Positions 34,701-42,519 of a stretch of DNA of 64,000 nt are shown piece by piece. How positions within the stretch are numbered: position 1 is the first letter of the stretch; every line of letters starts with the position of its first letter. This DNA comes from R-RK-3 sp031399085 (GTDB taxonomy: Bacteria; Pseudomonadota; Alphaproteobacteria; Rhizobiales; Rhodomicrobiaceae). Location of the stretch: positions 1-64,000 of the forward strand of contig JANNOQ010000007.1 of the NCBI GenBank assembly GCA_031399085.1. The letters are read 5' to 3'. A program made the position numbers and the translations under genes. The notes below the pieces were generated by a model. It made no database searches. It saw nothing but the letters and a program-made list of their open reading frames with translations, and was not told where the DNA came from.

Positions 34701-34889
34701 TCGCTGATCTTCGTGCCGGCGGTGTTCATCCTCATGGATGATGTCGGCAATCTGATTTGGCGCTTCTTCGGCCGCTTCGTCGGCCCTGTGGATGAGCCGG
34801 GCGAGGCTCCGCTCATGATCGAGTCGAAAGGATCGCCCAAACCACCGCTAGAGGCCGAGCCCGAGCCGATCCCGCGCGCCGCCGAATAG
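31722..34889 (+). CDS. RND-family multidrug efflux pump (AcrB/HAE1 type)
   Basis: The 1055-residue protein has the twelve-span RND plan: span 1 at residues 13-35, a large periplasmic loop, spans 2-6, a second loop and spans 7-12. The proton-relay pair D402/D403 lies in TM4 (GILVDDAIVEIENIVRH) and the conserved lysine in TM10 is in 'MGIVTKNAIMLVDFAIEE'. Both halves carry the family repeat FxGSFLQP-like and FLRDIR motifs. Start and stop overlap the adaptor gene by one base (TAATG), so translation is coupled. No outer-membrane factor gene follows; a shared TolC-like channel must serve. Substrates are unknown. Confidence 0.95.
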   Translation: MRRLNISAWAIRTPIPSVVMFIVLLLLGVLAFRTLPVERFPNIDIPLVSIAITQSGASPSELESQVTRRVENAVASITNVKHTTSSVTDGSSVTTIEFELGTNTDRALNDVKDAVSRIRADLPRSIDEPIAQRIDIAGLPIMTYAATAAGMDIKELSWFIDDTIGREMQSVKGVAEVRRVGGVDREIRISLDPDRLLALGITAGDVSNQLRATNVDVAGGKSELGGSQQTIRALASADTVEKLAATAITLPGGRKVQLDQLGEVRDSYEEPKFFARFNGEEVVGFNISRSKGESDVDVSARVDVKVAELLQRYKDVNLRKVDTTVPYTEGNYHATMLSLIEGAILAVIVVFLFLRDIRATVIAAIALPLSILPTFWAMEALGFSLNLVTLLGLTLVTGILVDDAIVEIENIVRHTRMGKSPYRAALEAADEIGLAVIAITLTIVAVFVPVSFMGGIAGQYFRQFGITVAVAVLFSLLVARLITPLLCAYFMREQPEGEAREGWLLRQYTKLIGWSVRHRLATVALGFVIFAGSIGSAFLLPQGFLPAEDAARIIIAAELPPGSRLQDMKQTSDEITKAIRSRPEVKDIFVDGGRSLAVMGGGEEVRKATFIINLVDKGERDLTQRQIEGLLTQELAKLPDVRAWVTNENGERSLSLIVSGSDGAAVSENAPKIVSAMQRIPELNNVASNSALDRPEVRFRPRPDVAAELGVSTDDISEVIRIATIGDIDANLAKFNAGDRQIPIRVQLAEDARTNRQILESLKIRTGSGAAVPLVSVATIESGQGPSSIDRYDRQRRVIIAADLVGTDALGVAVEKVYQLPEVKALENNPGVQLKQTGDAEVMGEVFESFGYAIGAGILMVYSVLILLFGSFLQPITILFSLPLSVGGAIFALLITDRPFSFPVVIGILMLMGIVTKNAIMLVDFAIEEIARGVKRYDAIVDAGRKRARPIIMTTIAMAGGMLPSALALGAGGEFRSPMAIAVIGGLLLSTLLSLIFVPAVFILMDDVGNLIWRFFGRFVGPVDEPGEAPLMIESKGSPKPPLEAEPEPIPRAAE

Positions 34890-34958
34890 GGATAGACGCG
34901 CAGCGACGGCGCTTGTCCCCTGACGACGGCGTTGCTTGCAAATTTCAACAATCGTTGT

Positions 34959-34971
34959 ATTATCGAATAAT
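34959..34971. promoter_or_regulatory. ArsR operator over the arsR start
   Basis: ATTAT-CGA-ATAAT is a perfect inverted repeat that overlaps the arsR ATG (34970). AT-rich palindromes of this type are the usual ArsR/SmtB binding sites. A second weaker symmetry (CAAC..GTTG, 34946-34957) lies just upstream. Confidence 0.65.
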
Positions 34972-35317
34972 GAAAAGTCATGACGCCATCCGCGCGCTGG
35001 CGGCGCTCGCGCAGGAACACCGGCTAGGCATATTTCGCCTGCTTGTGAAACAAGGCCCGGCGGGGCTGCCCGCCGGCGAGATTGGTGAGCGAATGGGCAT
35101 TAGCGCAACCAGCGCCTCGTTCCATTTGAAGGAACTCGACCGCGCCGGCCTGATCGATGCCGCGCGCGATGGCCGCTTCATCCGCTATGCGTTCAACGCC
35201 AAGGCCATGGGTCGTCTTCTGACTTTCCTGACGCAGGATTGCTGCCAGGGGCGTCCGGAACTGTGCGGCGATGCTTTCATGAACGACGTAAAAATCTTGG
35301 GAGGAATTGAGTCATGA
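34970..35317 (+). CDS. arsR: ArsR-family arsenic-responsive repressor
   Basis: The 115-residue protein is one winged HTH (about 5-85): 'GERMGISATSASFHLKELDR' is the recognition helix region. Near the C-terminus, C91, C92 and C99 in TQDCCQGRPELC form a likely As(III)/Sb(III) site; this C-terminal CC-x6-C arrangement resembles the sensors that bind arsenite away from the DNA helix rather than the classic ELCVCDL site, which is absent. It overlaps arsC by four bases. The palindrome at its start codon is the expected autoregulatory operator. An in-frame extension to 34913 would carry the operator inside the gene and is not favoured. Confidence 0.9.
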   Translation: MKSHDAIRALAALAQEHRLGIFRLLVKQGPAGLPAGEIGERMGISATSASFHLKELDRAGLIDAARDGRFIRYAFNAKAMGRLLTFLTQDCCQGRPELCGDAFMNDVKILGGIES

Positions 35318-35838
35318 GTAGCAGCGTCTACAATGTCCTGTTTCTTTGCACGCACAATTCGGCGCGATCGGTCATTGCGGAATGCATCATCAATCGTCTC
35401 GGGGTAGGCAAATTCCAAGGCTTCAGTGCCGGAAGCACTCCGCGCGGCAGCGTCCATCCTTACGCCCTGGATCTCCTGCGCCTCCAAAATTACGATGTCA
35501 GCGCCCTTCGCTCGAAATCTTGGGATGAATTCGCGGCGCATGGCGCGCCGGAGATGGATTTCGTCTTCACCGTCTGCGACGATGCCGCTGCCGAGGTCTG
35601 CCCGATTTGGCCAGGCCAGCCGATGACCGCGCATTGGGGCGTTCCCGACCCCTCCGCCGCTCAGGGCACGGAAGCCGAGAAACGCTATGCCTTCGCCGAC
35701 ACGCACCGGATGCTGTATCAACGCATCGGCATTTTCGTGAACCTGCCGCTTGGCTCGATCGGCAAGCTGGCGTTGCAGAAGCAACTGCAAGACATTGGCC
35801 GCAGCATGGCCGCCTCCTCGCAAAGCGAACCGGCTTAA
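35314..35838 (+). CDS. arsC: Arsenate reductase, low-molecular-weight phosphatase type
   Basis: The 174-residue product has the CX5R phosphatase loop C12-THNSA-R18 (VLFLCTHNSARS) and a general-acid Asp region GVPDPSA. C88 and C95 (TVCDDAAAEVCPI) have the seven-residue spacing of the thioredoxin-linked arsenate reductase of S. aureus (C82/C89), so a C12-C88-C95 disulphide relay is likely. It should reduce arsenate to arsenite. GGGAGGA precedes the ATG, which overlaps the arsR stop. The C-terminal 35 residues extend beyond the short Gram-positive enzyme. Confidence 0.92.
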   Translation: MSSSVYNVLFLCTHNSARSVIAECIINRLGVGKFQGFSAGSTPRGSVHPYALDLLRLQNYDVSALRSKSWDEFAAHGAPEMDFVFTVCDDAAAEVCPIWPGQPMTAHWGVPDPSAAQGTEAEKRYAFADTHRMLYQRIGIFVNLPLGSIGKLALQKQLQDIGRSMAASSQSEPA

Positions 35839-35841
35839 GCG

Positions 35842-36543
35842 ATGCAGGGGACCACACTCGCGCAAAGGCTCGGCGCGGAATTTCTGGGCACCGCATTTTT
35901 GCTCGCGACCGTGGTCGGCTCGGGCATCATGGCCGAGCGGCTCGCGGGCGGCAATGTCGCCATCGCGCTGCTCGGCAACACCCTGCCCACGGGCGCGATG
36001 CTCGTGGTGCTCATCACCATGCTCGGGCCGATTTCCGGCGCGCATTTCAATCCGGCCGTCACCGGCGTTTTCTACCTGCGCGGCGAGATCGGCGCTGTGC
36101 CAAGCGCTGCTTACGTTTTCGCCCAGATCGCGGGCGGCCTGATTGGCGTTTGGACCGCGCATCTGATGTTCGACGAGCCAGTGTTTCAGCTTTCGGCCAA
36201 GCTGCGGGACGGACCATCGCAATGGTTCGCGGAATGGGTGGCGACCTTCGGCCTCGTCGTCACAATCCTCATGACGCTGCGGGCCAAACCGCAAGCCGTG
36301 CCGATGGCGGTTGGACTTTACATCACCGCCGCTTATTGGTTTACGGCTTCGACCTCGTTCGCGAACCCCGCCGTGACCATCGCGCGCGGATTTTCGGACA
36401 CGTTCTCGGGCATACGGGCGGCGGACATTCCCGCCTTCATCATGATGCAGATGCTCGGCGCGGCCGCCGCGCTCTATGTCTGCAAATGGCTCCTTTCCGA
36501 ACCGGATGCCGCGCCTCGCCCGGTTAGCTCGCCAGCCGAATAA
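35842..36543 (+). CDS. aqpS: Aquaglyceroporin (arsenite channel, AqpS-like)
   Basis: The 233-residue protein has six spans and the two NPA boxes, HFNPAVTGV in the first half and FANPAVTIAR in the second. It begins three bases after arsC and so ends the arsR-arsC-aqpS operon. In Sinorhizobium meliloti an aquaglyceroporin of the ars operon lets arsenite made by ArsC leave the cell down its gradient; the same is inferred here because no arsB or acr3 pump is present. The arsH gene of the S. meliloti operon is missing. Confidence 0.88.
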   Translation: MQGTTLAQRLGAEFLGTAFLLATVVGSGIMAERLAGGNVAIALLGNTLPTGAMLVVLITMLGPISGAHFNPAVTGVFYLRGEIGAVPSAAYVFAQIAGGLIGVWTAHLMFDEPVFQLSAKLRDGPSQWFAEWVATFGLVVTILMTLRAKPQAVPMAVGLYITAAYWFTASTSFANPAVTIARGFSDTFSGIRAADIPAFIMMQMLGAAAALYVCKWLLSEPDAAPRPVSSPAE

Positions 36544-36655
36544 ACCCAACGTCTCTTGCGCCTTCCGTCGCGCGCTATAGACTTCTCCCCAACGAGGGAA
36601 CGGCCGATGCGCATCACGCATGACTGGCCGTTCTCGCCTTGGGAGGGGTGGGGGC

Positions 36656-38314
36656 ATGGCTGAGGATCGGGCGGATGCAATCGTGGTTGGCGCGGGCCTT
36701 TCCGGCCTGGTCGCGGCGACCGAGCTAACGGATGCGGGACGGCGGGTGATCCTGCTCGATCAGGAGCCGGAGCAATCGCTGGGCGGGCAAGCCTTCTGGT
36801 CCTTCGGCGGCCTGCTTTTCGTCAACTCGCCCGAACAGCGCCGCATGGGCATCCGCGACTCGCGCGAACTCGCCATGCAGGATTGGCTCGGCTCGGCCGG
36901 CTTTGACCGCGAGGAAGATTACTGGCCAAGGCAATGGGCGCAAGCTTACGTTGATTTCGCGGCCGGCGAAAAGCGCAGCTGGCTGCACGCGCAAGGCGTG
37001 CGGTTTTTCCCGCTGGTCGGTTGGGCGGAACGCGGCGGCTATAGCGCCACCGAGCACGGCAATTCGGTGCCGCGCTTCCACATCACCTGGGGCACCGGCC
37101 CGGGCCTGCTGGAACCTTTTGTCCGCCGCGCGCGCGAGGCCGAAAAGCAGGGGCTTTTGAGTTTCCGTTTCCGCCATCAGGTCAACGAGCTGACAAAAAG
37201 CGGCGGCCTGGTCGATGGCGTGGCGGGGGACATCCTCCAGCCCAGCGATGTCGAGCGCGGCGCGCCCAGCTCCCGCTCGGTGGCGGGCGAATTCAGCATC
37301 AAGGCGCAGGCTGTGATCGTCACCTCCGGCGGCATCGGCGGCAATCACGATATGGTCCGGCGCAACTGGCCCGAGCGTCTCGGCAAGCCGCCGAGCTTCA
37401 TGATTTCCGGCGTGCCCGATCATGTCGATGGGCGCATGCTCGCTATTGCCGAGGAGGCCGGCGGCAACATCATCAACCGCGACCGCATGTGGCACTACAC
37501 CGAGGGCGTGAAGAACTACGCGCCGATCTGGAGCCGCCACGGCATCCGCATCATCCCCGGCCCGAGCTCGCTCTGGTTCGATGCCACCGGCAAGCGTCTG
37601 CCCGCGCCGCTATTCCCAGGCTTCGACACGCTCGGCACGCTCAAATATCTGATGGAGACGGGGCACGATTATTCCTGGTTCATCCTCAATCAACGGATCA
37701 TCGGCAAGGAATTCGGCCTGTCCGGCTCCGAGCAGAACCCCGATTTGACCGGCAAGAGCATCCGGCAAGTGCTCCAGCGGGGCAGAAAAGGCGCGGTCAC
37801 GCCGGTCGCGGCGTTTCAGCAAAAGGGCGAGGACTTTGTCACCGCCTCGACGCTGACCGAGCTGGTCAGCCGCATGAACGCGCTGACCGGCGACAATTTG
37901 ATCGACGAGGCGAAGCTGCGCTATGCGATCGAAGCGCGCGACCGCGAGGTCGAGCATAAATTCTCCAAGGACGCGCAGCTCGTCGCCATTCGCGGCGCGC
38001 GCAACTATCTCGGCGACAAGCTGATCCGGGTCGCCAAGCCGCATCGGCTGCTCGATCGGGCGGCGGGACCGCTCGTCGCCGTGCGGCTTTGGATCTTGAC
38101 GCGCAAAACGCTCGGCGGCCTGCAAACCGACCTGTCGGCGCGCGTGCTGCAAGCCAATGGCGAGCCGCTTGCGAATGTCTATGCGGCGGGCGAGGCGTCC
38201 GGTTTCGGCGGCGGCGGCGTCCACGGCTACCGCGCGCTTGAGGGGACGTTCCTTGGCGGCTGCATCTTCTCCGGGCGCATCGCCGGCCGGGCGGCGGCGA
38301 AGGCGGTCGGCTGA
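36656..38314 (+). CDS. FAD-dependent dehydrogenase (FAD-binding 2 family)
   Basis: The 552-residue product starts with a dinucleotide fold (DAIVVGAGLSGLVAATELTD, acidic end of strand 2 at LLDQE) and a second FAD contact near the end (YAAGEASGFGGGGVHGYRAL). This is the succinate dehydrogenase/ketosteroid dehydrogenase flavoprotein superfamily and looks like the group annotated 'FAD-binding dehydrogenase'. The ATG at 36656 has GGGAGGGG upstream. It overlaps the ketopantoate reductase-like gene by one base. The substrate is not evident; steroid or fumarate chemistry are only family precedents. Confidence 0.88.
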   Translation: MAEDRADAIVVGAGLSGLVAATELTDAGRRVILLDQEPEQSLGGQAFWSFGGLLFVNSPEQRRMGIRDSRELAMQDWLGSAGFDREEDYWPRQWAQAYVDFAAGEKRSWLHAQGVRFFPLVGWAERGGYSATEHGNSVPRFHITWGTGPGLLEPFVRRAREAEKQGLLSFRFRHQVNELTKSGGLVDGVAGDILQPSDVERGAPSSRSVAGEFSIKAQAVIVTSGGIGGNHDMVRRNWPERLGKPPSFMISGVPDHVDGRMLAIAEEAGGNIINRDRMWHYTEGVKNYAPIWSRHGIRIIPGPSSLWFDATGKRLPAPLFPGFDTLGTLKYLMETGHDYSWFILNQRIIGKEFGLSGSEQNPDLTGKSIRQVLQRGRKGAVTPVAAFQQKGEDFVTASTLTELVSRMNALTGDNLIDEAKLRYAIEARDREVEHKFSKDAQLVAIRGARNYLGDKLIRVAKPHRLLDRAAGPLVAVRLWILTRKTLGGLQTDLSARVLQANGEPLANVYAAGEASGFGGGGVHGYRALEGTFLGGCIFSGRIAGRAAAKAVG

Positions 38315-39333
38315 TGGCCGGGCGTCCTCTCGGCCCGGACGCGCCGATTGTTGTCGCGGGCGCGGGCAGCATCGGCTGTTTCATCGGCGGGCTGCTGGCG
38401 CGGGCCGGACGGCGCGTGACGTTCCTTGCTAGGCCGCGCATGGTCGAGGAGCTGCACGCGCACGGCCTGCATCTCACCGATCTTGGCGGCCTCGATGAAC
38501 GCATTCCGGCCGCGCGTCTCGCGGTGAAGGCTGACGCCGCAACGCTCCACGATGCCGGACTCATTCTGGTGACGGTCAAAAGCGGGGCGACCGAGGCGAT
38601 GGCGCGCGAGATCGAGGCGCACCGTCCTCCTGGCGCGGCTGTGCTTAGCTTACAGAACGGTGTCGGCAACCTGCCCGCGCTCCGCGCCCAGCTCGGCGAC
38701 GCGGATGTGCTGGGCGGCATGGTCGGCTTCAATGTCGTGCATATGGGCGACGGCCGCTTCCATCGCGGCACCTCGGGGAAAATCGTGATCGAGGCCGGGC
38801 GCGACGATGTGCTGACGCTGATGTCAGCGCCATGGCTCGAAGTCGAGGCGACGGCCGACATTGCGGGCGTGCAATGGGGCAAGCTGCTGGTCAACCTCAA
38901 CAACGCGCTGAACGCGCTCTCCGGCCTGCCGCTGCTCCGGCAATTGGAGGATCGGGACTGGCGGCGTCTGCTCGCCGATCAAACGGCGGAAGCGCTTGCC
39001 GTCTTCAGCGCGGCCGGCATCACGCCGGTTCCCGCAACGCCAGTGCCGCCGCGCTTCGTGCCCGCGATTTTGCGGCTGCCCAATGCGCTGTTCCGCGTCG
39101 CGGCGGCGCGGATGCTGCAAATCGACCCCGAAGCGCGCTCGTCGATGTGGGAGGATTTCATCCGCCGCCGTCCGACCGAAGTGGACTTTCTCCAGGGCGC
39201 CATTGTGCGGCTTGCAGAGCGCCACGGTGTCGAGGCGCCAATGTCGAGGCGCGTCGTGGCGCTGGTGAAGCGCGCGGAAGCGGCAGGCGCCGGACCGCCG
39301 GGGTTGACGGCACGGCAGGTTCGCTTTGCGTAA
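38314..39333 (+). CDS. 2-dehydropantoate 2-reductase family protein
   Basis: The 339-residue protein has the ketopantoate reductase plan: an NADPH site APIVVAGAGSIGCFIGGLLA at the N-terminus, 'VTVKSGATEAM' with the family lysine, 'LSLQNGVGN' and 'WGKLLVNLNNALNALSGL' with the catalytic Lys and Asn positions. The C-terminal helical domain (about 190-330) is present. True PanE makes pantoate for CoA, but many paralogues have other substrates; coupling (TGATG overlap) to a flavin dehydrogenase rather than pan genes suggests a catabolic role. It ends just before the convergent hydrolase gene. Confidence 0.85.
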   Translation: MAGRPLGPDAPIVVAGAGSIGCFIGGLLARAGRRVTFLARPRMVEELHAHGLHLTDLGGLDERIPAARLAVKADAATLHDAGLILVTVKSGATEAMAREIEAHRPPGAAVLSLQNGVGNLPALRAQLGDADVLGGMVGFNVVHMGDGRFHRGTSGKIVIEAGRDDVLTLMSAPWLEVEATADIAGVQWGKLLVNLNNALNALSGLPLLRQLEDRDWRRLLADQTAEALAVFSAAGITPVPATPVPPRFVPAILRLPNALFRVAAARMLQIDPEARSSMWEDFIRRRPTEVDFLQGAIVRLAERHGVEAPMSRRVVALVKRAEAAGAGPPGLTARQVRFA

Positions 39334-39398
39334 AGGGCATCGCGCTGATGCGTCCCATCGCCGGCGCGGCCTTGGGCGCTTATGACCCAAAGCCGACA

Positions 39399-39863
39399 CT
39401 AGGTCTTCACACGTTCGTAGCGAAAATCGCAGTGGGAGGCGCCTTGCATGATGGTCTGAGTGCGCGTGAGCTTTACGTCTGGATCAAACCCATCAGCGAA
39501 CGGGAAATCCACACTGCACACCAAAAGAAAGCCCAGCTCGGGCTCATCCAGCTCCTGGTAAAACTGAGCGTACTGGCATCGAGTGACGTCGATTTCGTAG
39601 GTATCTTGAGATTGCGTGTGAACACTGTAATCGAGGGCGCTGCCTTTGGAGAATGAGGCAAACGCCGACGCCAAGTTATTTCCAACGTTTGTTGAATTTT
39701 TCGTTCGCCACCACTTTTCTCCCAGTCGACGATAGTGGTCGCCGATTGCCTTGCGAACAAGCGCGTCCGCGCGTTCCTTGCCCAGTTCAGCTTGAAGACT
39801 TTTGATCAATGGAACCAATAGCTGCGCCTGAATTTTCGCTTGTTCGATTACGGGGATTGCCAC
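39399..39863 (-). CDS. ATC-hydrolase-like protein (L-2-amino-thiazoline-4-carboxylate hydrolase family)
   Basis: The GTG at 39863 has a fine ribosome site (GAGGAGG, six-base spacing) and gives 154 residues. The conserved half is C-terminal: 'CQYAQFYQELDEPELGFLLV', 'CSVDFPFADGFDPDVKLTRT' and the end 'QGASHCDFRYE', which fits the ATC-hydrolase domain (Y.ELG.PELG.L.C..D and CDF). Family enzymes open 2-aminothiazoline-4-carboxylate to cysteine derivatives. The cysteines C-Q-Y, C-S-V-D and C-D-F are all retained. I am moderately sure of the family from memory of these motifs. A longer start at 39983 lacks a ribosome site. Confidence 0.65.
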   Translation of the reverse strand: MAIPVIEQAKIQAQLLVPLIKSLQAELGKERADALVRKAIGDHYRRLGEKWWRTKNSTNVGNNLASAFASFSKGSALDYSVHTQSQDTYEIDVTRCQYAQFYQELDEPELGFLLVCSVDFPFADGFDPDVKLTRTQTIMQGASHCDFRYERVKT

Positions 39864-40008
39864 GTGTCGCCTCCTCGGGGTCGATGACCATCGACTGTCT
39901 CCGGACAATGTATCATCCGAGTTCCAGGTCGCGAACCATCCATCGTCGAGAGGTCCGCTTCTGGCCCTTAACGCCATCCGCACTATTGCTGTCTAAGCGC
40001 GACCCTGC

Positions 40009-40656
40009 TCAACGCACCGCCATGAACCGCTCCCCTGGCATCAGCCCATACGGCCCGACCCAGCCGGGCATCGCTTCGATCCGCTCCCGCCATGCGGCGA
40101 TATTGGGGTGGGTTTCCTCGATGTCGAAGCCCATCTCTTCGGGCGGATAGAAAACATAGCCCGCCAGCGACAGGTCGGCGATTGTCAGGCGCGGGGCGGC
40201 GAGGAAGTCCCGCGACGCCAGGTGTTTGTCGACGATCGCATAGGCGGCATCGACGCGGCCTTTGAGGAACTTCAGCACATTCGGGTCCGGCGTTTGCGGC
40301 ATGAAGGCATACATGAAGCGGTAGATGGCGAGGAAGCTGGTGAATTTGTGGTTGTCGAAGAACATCCAGCGCAAGATTTCCAGCTCTTCATCCTGATTTT
40401 CCGGGCCGAATTTTCCCAGACGCCGCGCCAAATAGGTGAGGATCACGCCGGATTGGGTGAGCCGCTTGCCGCCATGCTCCAGAACTGGAGCCTCGCCCAT
40501 GTCGTTCACGCTGGCCCGCCATTCGGGAGCGCGGGTTTGCCCGTTGAAGAAATCGACCGGCACCGCCTCCCAATCCGCACCCGAAAGCGCCAGCATCAGC
40601 GCGGGCTTGTAGGAATTTCCCGACTGGGCGAAACAGTGCAGCTTAAACTCAGGCAT
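40009..40656 (-). CDS. Glutathione S-transferase family protein
   Basis: The 215-residue product has an N-terminal thioredoxin-like domain (FKLHCFAQSGNSYKPALMLA with the Ser of GSH-binding enzymes, 'APVLEHGGKRLTQSGVILTY' with the conserved P and the S of the GSH gamma-glutamyl contact) and a helical C-terminal domain with the GST N-capping motif 'LTIADLSLAGYVF'. The ATG at 40656 is chosen for its AAGGGG at eight bases; the one at 40662 is too close. It is a single gene with unknown substrate. Confidence 0.88.
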   Translation of the reverse strand: MPEFKLHCFAQSGNSYKPALMLALSGADWEAVPVDFFNGQTRAPEWRASVNDMGEAPVLEHGGKRLTQSGVILTYLARRLGKFGPENQDEELEILRWMFFDNHKFTSFLAIYRFMYAFMPQTPDPNVLKFLKGRVDAAYAIVDKHLASRDFLAAPRLTIADLSLAGYVFYPPEEMGFDIEETHPNIAAWRERIEAMPGWVGPYGLMPGERFMAVR

Positions 40657-40760
40657 CTCCATCACCCCTTGAGATTTTTGACCCGCAAAGGCTAGCATTG
40701 CAGCGGAGCGCGCGCCAAGATGTGTTCCGTCCGCGCCGACGCCGATAAAAGGTGGAAATC

Positions 40761-41360
40761 ATGATCCTCTTACCGTCCCCCTTCCGGCGCGCCGAACCGG
40801 CGGATGCCGCAGCCCTCGCCGAACTGGTGAATTTCGCCGGCGAGGGGCTGCCGCTGTACCTCTGGGACAGGCTCAAGCAGCCTGGTGAGACTGCCTGGGA
40901 CCTTGGACGCCGCCGCGCCGCGCGCGAGGCGGGGGGCTTTTCCTACCGCAATGCCGTGGTCGCCGACATCGGCGGCACATGCGCCGCCTGCCTGATCGGC
41001 TATGCGCAGCCGGAAGAAGCCGAGCCGATCGACTACGCGGCCATGCCGCCAATGTTCGTGCCGTTGCAGGAGCTGGAAAATCTCGCTCCCGCCAGCTGGT
41101 ACGTGAATGTGCTCGCCGCCTTTCCGGATTATCGCGGGCAGGGGCTCGGCACCAAGCTCCTCACCCTGGCGGATGAATTTGCCCGCGCGGCCGGCCGGCA
41201 CGGCCTCAGCGTCATCGTTTCCGATGCCAATCACGGCGCGCGGCGGCTCTATTTGCGCTGCGGCTATGCCGAGGCGGGCGAGCGGCCGATGGTCAAGGAG
41301 GGCTGGACGAATGCGGGGCGCAATTGGCTGCTGCTGACAAAGCAGCTTGCCGCCGCTTGA
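40761..41360 (+). CDS. GNAT-family N-acetyltransferase
   Basis: The product of 199 residues (ATG at 40761 with AAGGTGG; a GTG at 40752 adds three) has the GNAT core: 'FRRAEPADAAALAELVN' at the N-terminus, motif A 'LAAFPDYRGQGLGTKLL' with the acetyl-CoA pyrophosphate loop RGQGLG, and motif B 'GARRLYLRCGYAEAGERPMV'. It is a typical single-domain acetyltransferase with an extra insertion between strands. Its acceptor is unknown. It is divergent from the GST gene. Confidence 0.85.
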   Translation: MILLPSPFRRAEPADAAALAELVNFAGEGLPLYLWDRLKQPGETAWDLGRRRAAREAGGFSYRNAVVADIGGTCAACLIGYAQPEEAEPIDYAAMPPMFVPLQELENLAPASWYVNVLAAFPDYRGQGLGTKLLTLADEFARAAGRHGLSVIVSDANHGARRLYLRCGYAEAGERPMVKEGWTNAGRNWLLLTKQLAAA

Positions 41361-41402
41361 CCGCCGCAATGGCACGGCGCGCGCTTATGAGGGATGGACA
41401 GC

Positions 41403-41849
41403 ATGACTGACACCGATTTTGCCCCCGTCGATGCCGCGATCCGCCAGGCCCTCGACGCGCAAGGCTTTATGCATCTGGTCGGCGCGCGGATCGATTTGCT
41501 GGCGCCAGGCCGCGCCGTCATGAGCCTCGATCGCCGCAAGGAGGTCTTGCAGCAGCACGGCCTATTCCATGGCGGCGTCATCGCCTTCCTCATCGACAAC
41601 GCCACGACCGTCGCCGCCGCGACCATGATCGACCGCGCGAACCAAAGCTGCCTCACCGCCGAATATAAGCTGAACTTCGTCTCGCCCGCCAATGGCGAAC
41701 GGCTGGTCTGCGAGGCAACCGTGATCAAGCCGGGGCGGCGGCTGTCGGTGGTGGAAGCGAAGGTCATGTCGCATCGCGGCGGCGAGGCCAAACTCGCGGC
41801 CGTGGCGCTGGCGACGATTGCCATGATCGAGCAGGCTTCCCCCGCCTGA
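41403..41849 (+). CDS. PaaI-type hotdog thioesterase
   Basis: The 148-residue protein is a single hotdog domain. The segment 'LQQHGLFHGGVIAFLIDNAT' carries the conserved H-G-G and D/N of PaaI-like acyl-CoA thioesterases, and 'TAEYKLNFVSPANGERLVCEA' is the usual following strand pair. GAGGG sits nine bases before the ATG at 41403; the ATG at 41394 is too close to it. It probably hydrolyses aryl or medium-chain acyl-CoA. It is followed by tRNA-Pro and is not linked to paa genes. Confidence 0.85.
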   Translation: MTDTDFAPVDAAIRQALDAQGFMHLVGARIDLLAPGRAVMSLDRRKEVLQQHGLFHGGVIAFLIDNATTVAAATMIDRANQSCLTAEYKLNFVSPANGERLVCEATVIKPGRRLSVVEAKVMSHRGGEAKLAAVALATIAMIEQASPA

Positions 41850-41916
41850 GACGGCCTTGCTTTTGACTTGCGTTCCAATGGGAAAAGAGTGAGAAACTAT
41901 CAATTCAGCCAAGGAT

Positions 41917-41993
<77 letters not shown>

Positions 41994-42008
41994 ATGATCG
42001 AGCCATGC

Positions 42009-42344
42009 TCACGATTTCCGCTTCGCCGCCCGCTTGCTCGGCAGCGCGTGCCGCCACGCCATTTCCAACGCGCTCGTCAATTCGGCAAGGCTCAATTCGG
42101 ATAATGTGGCAGTGGTCCAGCCTTGCCTGCCCCAGGCATTTGCAATGGGCGTGAAGGCTTGCGGCGCCAGCATTCTTTTGAACTCTTGCTCGTCTGGCGT
42201 GAATTTAAGGTTTGCGGTCAGCCCGTCGGCGGCGAGCGTGGCGTAAATGCGAGCGACTTTGAACGCCGCGCGGTCGAAATGCGGGGCCTCGGTCGTGCCC
42301 TCGAGCGAAAGCGCTATCCGGCGAAGATCCGTATTGTCGGCCAT
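42009..42344 (-). CDS. MmcQ/YjbR-family protein
   Basis: The 111-residue product has the small MmcQ/YjbR fold pattern: 'ALSLEGTTEAPHFDRAAFKV' (the family's G..E..H.....F.V), 'ANLKFTPDEQEF' and the C-terminal 'WTTATLSELSLAELTSALEM'. These proteins resemble DNA-binding or substrate-sequestering domains but have no settled function. The ATG at 42344 has GGTGAG upstream. It is convergent with tRNA-Pro and is a single-gene unit. Confidence 0.8.
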   Translation of the reverse strand: MADNTDLRRIALSLEGTTEAPHFDRAAFKVARIYATLAADGLTANLKFTPDEQEFKRMLAPQAFTPIANAWGRQGWTTATLSELSLAELTSALEMAWRHALPSKRAAKRKS

Positions 42345-42519
42345 GATCGTCACTCACCCGGCTCATGCGCGGGCCTCCTCGGCAGTCCGCTGAGATTGTT
42401 GCGGCGGAAAATGGCGACAATCCGATCGGGATCATTGCCAATGCATCCGCACTGCGGCGTGGCGTGTACCGTCTCCGCCGGTCGTTAAGCCGGTCAACCC
42501 AATGGAGGCAAAGAAACCG

